Source of the DNA: Puccinia triticina
Lineage: Eukaryota; Basidiomycota; Pucciniomycetes; Pucciniales; Pucciniaceae
Length of the DNA: 64,000 nt
Reading direction: 5' to 3'
Assembly (NCBI RefSeq): GCF_026914185.1
Contig: NC_070569.1
Coordinates: 2,418,001 to 2,482,000 of the forward strand
Shown one piece after another: positions 57,000 through 64,000 of the stretch. Numbering within the stretch: position 1 is the first letter of the stretch; each line of letters begins with the position of its first letter. Below the pieces are notes generated by a model that ran no database searches, was not told the origin of the DNA, and saw only the letters and a program-made list of their open reading frames with translations. The position numbers and the translations under genes are program-made.

Positions 57000-57535
57000 T
57001 CCCGCGTCAAGCTGATGTTCATTCGACGCAATTCATCCAGCTTGTTGTTAATGGCATTGCTGATCGTGCCAGTCGTAGGATGGTCCCAAATGTTGAAGCG
57101 CAGCAGGCGTCGAAATGCCGCTATTTGTCCACCGCGGCTGATCACATTGAAGCGGAGCCGGATTTCTTCGAACATCCCGTACGCAGTCGGGAAGCGGCTG
57201 AGAGAGCGGCGGAGAGAGCGGTCGACAGATGACAGTAGAATAGACCGCGCAATCCGTTTGTGGAGGGGACCTGTGGACGCATACATCAGGTAGTCCGGAT
57301 CATTGATTGCATCCCGCAATCTCTCTTCTATGAAATCGCCCCATGCACCGAAGTTGCTGCCGTCAGCGAGAAGTCGGTCTTCATCTCTGATTTGGCCTGT
57401 GATGGCTGATATGATTCCAGCCGCACTCCTGTTGTCAGCAATATTCACTTGTGCAGGAAGTCTTGGGGGAGGGGCAGGGAGCTCCTCAGCATCCACAGCA
57501 TCTGGGTCGTCCGCGGCCACATTGTTGCGGTTCAT
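56996..57535 (-). CDS. gag: Copia Gag N-terminal part
   Basis: 179 aa from MNRNNVAADDPDAVDAEELP. Gag-like content: LADGSNFGAWGDFIEERL, DRSLRRSLSRFPTAYGMFEE and FNIWDHPTTGTISNAINNKL, the usual order of copia Gag (capsid-like). It ends NISLTRD and a stop, while the following frame reads DAGLILQNGLGSDPEL, so one base was gained or lost near 57000 or a programmed frameshift is used. Confidence 0.82.
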   Translation of the reverse strand: MNRNNVAADDPDAVDAEELPAPPPRLPAQVNIADNRSAAGIISAITGQIRDEDRLLADGSNFGAWGDFIEERLRDAINDPDYLMYASTGPLHKRIARSILLSSVDRSLRRSLSRFPTAYGMFEEIRLRFNVISRGGQIAAFRRLLRFNIWDHPTTGTISNAINNKLDELRRMNISLTRD

Positions 57536-58202
57536 GGCAATCGGAGTCGAGCAGGGGAGGGAAAGGCGGTTGGGAGGGCAAAAAGGTAAGAAAAAAAATG
57601 AAAGATTGGAGGGCTATTGGTGGAAGGAAAATTCGGAGAGGGGAGAAAAGAGGGTTGTTTTTTTTGATATTTTTTTTTTATTATTACTATGATTATTATG
57701 AGTTGAGCGAGAAACGGAAGTGAATGGGGAGGGAAAAAGAAAAAGGTTACTTTGGAAATGATTTGGTGAAAGTGAGGAAGATTTGGATCGACTGAGTATT
57801 GTAGTGAGATTAGAGGGGAAAGAAGATTAATGATGTCGGGCGGTGAAGACAAGAAAAAAAAACAGCGAAGCGTCGGCCACGTGTCAATATTTGTGAAAAC
57901 TCTTTTCAGCCCTTGAGCTCAGCGTCCTGAGTCAAGATATACACCCGGATAGCAAGTCCTTATGTAGCTTATTTGGAGAAATGAGAACAGAGGACTTCAG
58001 AGTTCAGAGATTTTGGGTAAGATAGTAGGGAAACTGTGATTTTTTTTTATGACGATTGAGCGAATTCCGCGGGGAGAGACAGAGACAGAAGTAGAGATTG
58101 GAGAGAAAAAAAGATATATAGAGAGAACAATGATAGTCGAAAGGTTTGAAGATGAAAAAAGAGTTTAGTATTTCCTAGACAAGATTTTGAGGGCTCATAA
58201 CC
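57536..58202 (-). other. Untranslated leader of copia element
   Basis: Purine-rich on the plus strand, no coding block. The primer-binding region next to the 5' LTR reads GGTTATGAGCCC on the minus strand. Sequence near 57860-57900 includes an A run. Confidence 0.6.
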
Positions 58203-58345
58203 TAAAGGAACCTAGAATGTGGTTTGCGGTAGGATGAATGAATTTCATGTATATAAAATGAGGGAACTATTTATGTACATGAAATTACATAAGCAAAAGA
58301 GGGTCTAGGTGAGAAATCTCAATGTAACCTCACTGGGTTACAACA
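58203..58345 (-). repeat. 5' LTR of copia element
   Basis: 143 bp; differs from the other LTR at two sites, one of them TTTGCGG against TTCGCGG, a CpG-to-TpG step. Confidence 0.93.
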
Positions 58346-58350
58346 GATGG

Positions 58351-58854
58351 GGGCGCAAGGTGGGCGACCCCGGGGCCGCCCCTGTGACGCTGAGTCATTT
58401 AATGGTCTCGCCGGCGACTCGGTGCCGCCCTGACGGCCGTGGCGCCCAGGAGGCGACCGTTGTGGCGCCACCTCCTCATGGGTCACCTCTTCGCCATGGT
58501 GGCGCAAATTGTGGTCCTTGTGGCGTTGTGGGGGCTGAAGAATACGGCCGCGCGATTGTGGCGCCACACCCTTTTTGAATTCGCCCCACGGTGTATGACT
58601 AATGTTGTAATTTTGGCTTGAGGGTTTGGGTTGTTTGTGGCTTTCTAGCCATATTTCTTCTTTTTCCCCTCACACAACAAAAACTGTTCCAAACAGGTTG
58701 AAGCTATGAAGGGGTGGAACAGCCAAGCTTCTTGGCTTCCAGTTCCTGTCCTCAAAGTGAAAATCTGTTGCACGAGCTGGATTGGGCAAGACATCTAAAA
58801 CAGAGCTTGGTTCCTGGGGATTGAATTGAATACGGGGTAGAATAATTTTACAAT
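58351..58854. other. No gene seen; GC-rich continuation of the copia target repeat
   Basis: 58346-58580 carries GTGGCGCCACCTCC / GTGGCGCCACACCC-like repeats; the remainder is AT-rich spacer. Confidence 0.5.
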
Positions 58855-59465
58855 CTGTGTTTTACACCTAACTTAACTAAGTCCCTCTCTATGTGGAGGG
58901 GGGACGCCGTCCCGCAGGGACCCTCCAAAGGAGGGACTTATGTGCTATGTCAACCTCGTGGCCTGAGGTAATTTCAAAAATGCTGTTTTTTGATGTTTTG
59001 TAGCAGCACCAATTCTCATTGGGTGATTAGGTGTTGAGGGAAAAAAAGATGCAGAAGACCATGGAGAATCTTCCTACATATTTCTCAATTTTTTTGAAGC
59101 CTTGAGTGGCACTCAAACTACTTTTTTATGACTACCATCATGTCTACTTCATCCTTCATTACACATCTTGCACTGTACAGGATCCAAAACTATTGATATT
59201 ACAAAGGGTATTGCAGATCAAGGAAAAAGGATGGGGGGAGATGGAAATAGTACATAGATGGGGACAGCTTGGGTGGTCCCAGAAATGAAAACTACAAGGA
59301 ATTTGGTCCAGAGACCCATGTGCTATTTTGATTATAAAAAAGTGCCCACCAAAAGTTGAAATTCTCTCAGGCCGCGGGGTAGACATAGCACGTAGGTCCC
59401 TCCTTTGGAGGTTGCTTCGCTCCCCCGAGGAGGGAAATTAGCTAAGTTAGGTTTTACACCCTTTG
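58855..59465. mobile_element. Fold-back element bounded by GTCCCTC-type hairpins
   Basis: Left end: TTTTACACCTAACTTAACTA, then the hairpin (58872-58940), then TGTGCTATGTCAACCTCG and GGCCTGAGG. The reverse complement of the right end reads GTGTAAAACCTAACTTAGCT, hairpin (59393-59445), GTGCTATGTCTACCCCG and GGCCTGAGAG. The arms match for roughly 120 bp and then fade. No coding content. Confidence 0.7.
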
Positions 59466-60190
59466 TGCAATGTAAAATTACACCTGACCATGTGCAAAAT
59501 TAAATTTACATTGGGTGTGTGAAAAACTACCCAATGTAACATTTATCATGCATTGCAACACACACCTTGCAAAAACCTGTCCGGTGGCGTTGCAGCCACA
59601 CTTTCACATCCTGAGAGCTTACATTGCTCTTTGGAAGCATGCAACTCTGCCAATCCCTGCGGGATAAAATTAAATTTACATACTATTTCTTACACTTTCT
59701 TCAGATTCTCACAGTTAAGTGTGGATAGCTCCCTCATTTGGATCATCCAACCAATGGATATCTCTCAAGTACACCCTAACACACCTGCAGCCACGGAACC
59801 CCTTCTTCTTTGACCACTTCAACAGTCAAACACGGCCGTCTTCAACGTGATGGTTCCCACCAAGTCTAAAGCACCTAGAATTAGTGGTACGCTCCTCAAG
59901 AACCCCCCCCCCCCCCTCCAATCATGATGTGTTACGCTCCAATACAGCTTCTCACCCATATGGCTCCAGATTCCTACAATTCATCCAGACTAAGGCCCCA
60001 TTTGGCACCGATATAATTATAGGTGATATAATCACTGATTAATTCAATAAAAAATACAAAATTCAACATAAAGCCTCCAAAATGTTTTTTAGGCAACCTA
60101 CAGTGCTGGTCTCTTCAACTTTTAAATCAGATTCAACTGATTCAGCCATCTTCAGCACCATAATACTGTGGTGGTTTGCAATAGGAATGT
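59466..60190. other. No gene seen
   Basis: Non-coding by inspection. Contains TAAATTTACAT repeats (about 59505 and 59670) and a C run near 59908-59918. Confidence 0.4.
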
Positions 60191-60647
60191 GTATGTATTC
60201 CGCAAACTACCATGCCGGGGACTCATAATCCGGTGTCTAGTGAGCTGCGGATGGTAACCCAGTAGCTGGGTTACAACACCCCCCCCCCCCTAACCTAGAC
60301 ACCGTCCCGGGTACAAACGTAGATGAACAAGGAAACAACAAAAAAAAACAGAAAAAAAAAATGACAGAGAGATGAATGGAGCACAATAATGAGGAGAGAC
60401 ATAAAAAAATCAACTGCCTAGAAGATGGGCCTGCAAGCGTTCAAAAGGCTCCCTTGTCAACGGTTTAGTGAGAATGTCAGCTAACTGTTCCGTTGTTGGA
60501 ACCAATGTGAGATCTGTCTTGTTTTCAAAAAGTGCCTGATTAGTGATATGAAACTCTTGGTCAGTGTGCCTGGCTCTTTTGTTTGAGGCTACATCTGTGC
60601 TAATCTTGACAGCAGATTGATTTTTGCAGTACATATTATCCTTAATA
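60191..60647 (-). pseudogene. Copia remnant: LTR end and RNase H C-terminus
   Basis: An LTR end GGGTTACAACA at 60268-60278 with a long C run (polypurine tract on the minus strand) next to it, as in the complete element. The minus frame from 60647 to 60410 encodes the Pol end (ASNKRARHTDQEFHITNQAL, TTEQLADILTKPL). The remainder continues at 61309 beyond an inserted element. Confidence 0.85.
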
Positions 60648-61308
60648 CACTGCAAGAAAAACTCTAGAAACTGCTTGCAGTTGAGATGCAAGAGCTCAAG
60701 GCAAGCTGTGCCTCATGCAAGAATCAAGCACTGGTTGATTCCATGCACATTGTATAATTTATGCAAGAGTGAGTCTGAGGCACAAAAAACTGAGTACATG
60801 CAGGCTCCAAAATACTGAGTTGATACCTGTGCAAATTCCTCCTTCATGTGAAAATTCCCCTTTAATGTGAAAATTCCCCTTTCATGTGCACATACCCCTT
60901 TCATGTGCACATGTCCCTTTTTGATGCATTCACCCCTTTCATAATGTGTACATACCCCTTTATGTGCACATACCCCTTTCATGTGTACATATTCCTTTCA
61001 TATGTAGATATCCCTTTCATGTGTACATACCCCTGCTATGCTATTCTGGCGGGATTCAATGGCAGATGGAGTGTTTACTAAAAGAAAATAAAAGGTTGCT
61101 CAGGGGTATGCTCATTTGAAAGGTTGAACATTTGCCTCAGCCTACTGCATGAGCACTACAGCATGTTCAGCATTGAGATGCTGAACAAGGTACACACTCA
61201 TGGAGCACCAGCATGGAATTTGGGTGCTTGACTCCAGCTTGAGCTGAGGCTTGATTCAAGCTTGCTGCATCTCAACTGCAAGCAGTTTCTAAAGTTTTTC
61301 TTGCAGTG
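60648..61308. mobile_element. CACTG-ended MITE inserted in copia remnant
   Basis: Terminal inverted repeats of nearly 50 bp: CACTGCAAGAAAAACT at the left and AGTTTTTCTTGCAGTG at the right, continuing as GAAACTGCTTGCAGTTGAGA on both. A 3-bp target duplication ATA flanks it (60645-60647 and 61309-61311); removing element and duplication restores the copia frame (ILRVDIKDNMYCKN). CACTG ends and a 3-bp duplication fit the CACTA group. 661 bp, no transposase. Confidence 0.9.
60845..61035. repeat. Minisatellite inside the MITE
   Basis: Tandem repeats of about 19-21 bp of the type CATGTGCACATACCCCTTT, with variants (GTGAAAATTCCCCTTT). Confidence 0.85.
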
Positions 61309-61871
61309 ATATCCACTCGCAGGATGTCTTTGAGCAAATGTCTGACCCACAGAACCTGCCGCGTTGCAATCCCAAGGGCCATGTATTCTGCCTTGCAAGT
61401 GGATGCTGCCACAGTCGCCAGCCTCCGTGACACCCACAAAATTGGGCAACCTAAAAATGTCAGAAAAATCCCATATGTAGACTTCAAGTGCTTGCCGCCC
61501 CAAGACGCATCACAGTAACAACGTAGTGACTTCGCAGAATTGTCCGGCCAAAGAGTCATGGTACGGTCCCTAGACTGAGCAAAGTAATTCACTAAGTGAC
61601 GCACCCCTTTCCAGTGCGTTGGACCGGGAGAGGCCAAGAACCTTGCCAAAAAGTTTACTGCAAACGCCAAGTCCGGCCTAGTACCTACGGCTAGTTAGCT
61701 GAGCAACATGACAACAGACAGGTATGCTGTTGAAGTGCTGGGATTGCCCGCTTGTTGAGAATTGATGTCAAGGTTAGCCAGCAACGGGGTCTTTGCAGTG
61801 GTGAAACCATCCCAGTGAGCCTCCAGAATCTCATTTACCAATTTACGTTGGTCAAGTAAAAAGTAATGTGC
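61309..61871 (-). pseudogene. Copia remnant: RT end and RNase H, broken at 61871
   Basis: Minus frame 61272-61670 encodes ARFLASPGPTHWKGVRHLVN, SLRCYCDASWGG (catalytic Asp kept), ILWVSRRLATVAASTCKAE and RHLLKDILRV. Upstream, KLVNEILEAHWDG matches LIDQILRDHWD of the complete copia. Coding stops abruptly at 61871, where the next LTR element begins. Confidence 0.85.
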
Positions 61872-62189
61872 TGTAAGGGTCCGGTGGACCCTCACTGGAG
61901 ACAAGGAGGAAAGGGCGAGTTGGGACAAGGCCGGAGCCTTTGGAGCTTTCTAGTTCCAACGTATACTGGATTTCAGGGGGCTAGCCAGTAGAGAGAAGGG
62001 TCCAAGATCTCTGTAAGTACAACTAGAGGAAAGAGAGAGAGGAAAAGGAGAAAGGCTTACCTAGCCAGTAGAGAGAAGGGTCCAAGATCTCTACTGGTCT
62101 AGGAGAGAAGAGAGGCAAGACTAAGTACAAGGAGCTTATGTAATCATGTGATAGGCCTTGTGAAACCACACTGAAGGTGGGGGTTTACA
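61872..62189 (-). repeat. LTR (318 bp) of the right-edge element
   Basis: TG..CA ends. Contains an internal duplication of CTAGCCAGTAGAGAGAAGGG at 61980 and 62061. Confidence 0.82.
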
Positions 62190-62417
62190 GTCTCCCCTCC
62201 TATATAAAAAAGGAAAAAAGAAAAGCGGAGCGGAAGATATAGTGAAAAGGAAAGAATGTGGGTCGTGGAAGTCAAGGAAGTGGAAAAAAAAAACTCGTAG
62301 ATGATCTGCTTGTGGGCCATATCCAATGTCTTCAACTTGTTTTCTTACAGATTCCGTATTACATCTTCAATTCCACATTGCATAAGTTACCAACCACCCA
62401 ACTTGAAGGATCGTCCG

Positions 62418-62565
62418 TCCGCAAAGGATTTGTCCAGGGGTCAATACCCAAGGACCGAGAATCGTTTGTCGAATCGTCGGGACATCCATGTCCTCCGCAA
62501 AGGATTTGTCCAGGGGTCAATACCCAAGAACCGAGAATCGTTTGTCGAATCAAAGGGACATTCAA
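62418..62565 (+). repeat. Tandem duplication in the right-edge element
   Basis: About 78-bp unit beginning TCCGCAAAGGATTTGTCCAG, present twice, with the middle AGAATCGTTTGTCGAATC. Confidence 0.88.
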
Positions 62566-63424
62566 GTTGAGGTTTGATGAAAGATGTTGTGTGGAGAAAG
62601 CTGATATAAGGAGTGCAAGAGTGCAAGGCTTGAAGAATGGATAGTGGCATCAGATGAGCCATTTAAAAGGGGGTCTGAGGTCATTTGAGGGGTCTCAAGA
62701 GTCGTCAAGGAGGGCAAAAAGGCGTCAGGGAGGACAGGGGGTCGTCCCAGTCTTCGGAGGCGGGCCTAAGAAATCTTTGGGTCGTCTGTGTAGCGCGGCG
62801 AGCGGGGGCAGCTGCGAGCAAGGGTAGTAGGGGCAAGCGAGGCGCGTAACTAGCTCGGCAGTGACGCCGAGTGAGAAGCTGACAATGTGGCCGAGATCAC
62901 GGAGGAGCGGCAAGTGAGGAGGCAGTGGCGTGTGCGTTTGAGCTTGCAGGCAGTCCTGTTGGTTCCCAGGCCGCTCGAAGGCTGGCGGGCGAGCAGAGCG
63001 GGGTTTGCGGGCCGGTGGCGTTCAAGCTGAGGGGCCGGCGACCTGTATGTTGTTGGGTCTTTCGGAGGGCAGAGAGGGTAGGATAGAGAGGGTAGGATGA
63101 TGTCAAGTGGGCAAGTAATCTGGACCGTCCGGTCCGTCGTGTTTGACAAGAGGGAAGCGGGGGTGTGGAGTGGCCGCGCAATCAATCGTTTGTCCGGTCC
63201 TTCGGCGTCAAAAAGGAAAAGGGCGGGCTGGCAACGGCGGCGGCGAAGGCAAGGAAAGTGGGAGTGACCACAAGCCAATGAAGGCTGGGTAGGGAGTTCG
63301 TCAGAAGTTCAAGGCGGCCCTCGGCGGGTCCAGGAAGCCATAGGTGGGTCCTAGAGGTCGTCGGCGAGGCATGAAGTCGTCAGGGAGGAGAGGGAGGCGT
63401 TGAAGAGGGAAGAAAGTCGTCAAT

Positions 63425-63815
63425 CCCAGGCGCTTCCGTCTGAAGCAGTCGAGTAAAAGAATCCAAAAGATCGAGTCAAGTCCGGACGCTTCCGTCTGAA
63501 GCGTTGCGGAGGATGGGTCTTCGATCCCAGAAGCTTCCGTCTGAAGCATCTGGGCGCTTCCGTTTGAAGCGTTCGAGGGGGGAGAACCTTTCTAGCTTGT
63601 TGATCCCAGGCGCTTCCGTCTGAAGCGTTTGAGAGCAAAAAGGAGGGAAGAAAAAAAAAATCACGAGTCGAGTCGATTGCTTCCGTTTGAAGTGTTTGAG
63701 TAAAAAAAAAGGACCAGTCGAGTGAGCCGAAGTGCTCAAGGATAACGAAGTCGAGGAGCCGAATTGCTCAGAGATACGAGGTGGAGGAGCCGAAGTGCTC
63801 AGAGATGATCCATCA
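63425..63815. repeat. Short repeats: GCTTCCGTCTGAAGC hairpins and GGAGCCGAAGTGCTC units
   Basis: The near-palindrome GCTTCCGTCTGAAGC (or GTTTGAAGC) occurs six times between 63429 and 63692 with irregular spacing; GGAGCCGAAGTGCTCAGAGA-like units follow at 63725-63805. Confidence 0.85.
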
Positions 63816-63895
63816 CGAAAGGACCAGGTGATTTTGAGGAAGGGAGGAAGTCCGTCGAATGGACCCCAGGGTGCGTTGGGAATAGAAAAAAAAAG

Positions 63896-64000
63896 TGTAA
63901 GGGTCCGGTGGACCCTCACTGGAGACAAGGAGGAAAGGGCGAGTTGGGACGAGGCCGGAGCCTTTGGAGCTTTCTAGTTCCAACGTATACTGGATTTCAG
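63896..64000 (-). repeat. Second LTR of the right-edge element, partial
   Basis: Matches the first 105 bp of 61872-62189 with one visible substitution (GACGAGG for GACAAGG), then runs off the window. Confidence 0.88.

Larger units (their letters stand above)
52843..58345 (-). mobile_element. Ty1/copia LTR retrotransposon, 5.5 kb, structurally complete
   Basis: Bounded by 143-bp LTRs that differ at two positions, with identical 5-bp target duplications GATGG (52838-52842 and 58346-58350). On the minus strand it begins TGTTGTAACCCAG. The polypurine tract GGTGAGGGGGGAG lies next to the 52985 LTR end. Coding order on the minus strand is gag, protease, integrase, reverse transcriptase, RNase H, the copia order. 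It carries a frameshift, a TGA and two active-site changes, so it is young but defective. Confidence 0.95.
61872..64000 (-). mobile_element. Non-coding LTR retrotransposon inserted in copia remnant, cut by right window edge
   Basis: First LTR 61872-62189 (plus strand TGTAAGGGTCCGGTGG to GGGGGTTTACA). The same LTR start reappears at 63896 and runs to the window end with one base different over about 100 bp. GTCTCCCCTCCTATAT next to 62189 is a polypurine tract of a minus-strand element. The 1.7-kb interior has no Gag or Pol motif, so it is a TRIM/LARD-like non-autonomous element. The total would be about 2.3 kb if the right LTR is full length. Confidence 0.82.

Noticed and set aside
62850..63278. 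142-aa and 94-aa minus-strand open frames
   Set aside because: They lie in the purine-rich non-coding interior of an LTR element and have low-complexity composition.

Overview
The window looks like nuclear DNA of a rust fungus (Pucciniales, most likely Puccinia or a close relative). The evidence is short GT-AG introns of about 50-90 nt, protein families known to be expanded in rusts (TET/JBP-like 2OG-Fe(II) oxygenase, DUF6589 protein with a RecQ-like helicase, TNP2-type transposase, large transposase-like proteins with an LYADDTSGN motif), and a very dense load of transposons, LTR elements, hairpin repeats and palindromic arrays. No ordinary housekeeping gene was recognised. Almost all of the sequence is accessory or mobile.

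Left part (1-22 kb): a transposase-like gene running off the left edge (minus strand); a RING-less SNF2 helicase rebuilt from four exons (to 5927); a two-exon rust protein (6098-7254, minus); a TNP2/CACTA-type transposase of three exons (9252-12626); and a frameshifted relative of the 6098-7254 protein (12960-14624). Pairs of 34-bp palindromes with GTCAC/GTGAC ends and a GTACGCGCGTAC core sit on both sides of the transposase block (7437, 7563 and 14785, 14920). Two more copies lie at 20078 and 21689. A rust protein broken by one TGA (15511-18044) and a minus-strand hypothetical (18888-19790) follow.

Middle (22-40 kb): a kelch-repeat gene (to 24589); a TET/JBP-like dioxygenase with all catalytic residues visible (24859-25954); a zinc-finger fragment; an intact eight-exon rust gene of unknown function (28144-30038); then a convergent pair, an intact DUF6589 gene (31213-34139) and a RecQ-like helicase (34128-36711) broken by CGA-to-TGA stops. 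A gag-only LTR element with perfect 5-bp target duplications occupies 37754-40728.

Right part (40-64 kb): arrays of short palindromes containing GACCGG/CCGGTC; a second class of 34-bp GTCAC/GTGAC palindromes (42.7-43.4 kb); a candidate secreted cysteine-rich protein (45226-45567) whose C-terminus comes from a repeat end; a 2.3-kb imperfect palindrome (47331-49645); a decayed rust gene interrupted by a small inverted-repeat element and a tRNA-like sequence (50.4-52.4 kb); a 5.5-kb Ty1/copia element with nearly identical LTRs but Asp-to-Asn changes at two catalytic sites (52843-58345); and a nest at the right edge where a copia remnant carries a CACTG-ended MITE and is cut by another LTR element that runs out of the window.

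A common theme is decay by CpG-to-TpG change: premature stops in several genes and both copia active-site changes fit deamination of methylated CpG, in a window that also encodes a possible 5-methylcytosine oxygenase. Exon structures were assembled by eye from reading frames and splice signals and are predictions.
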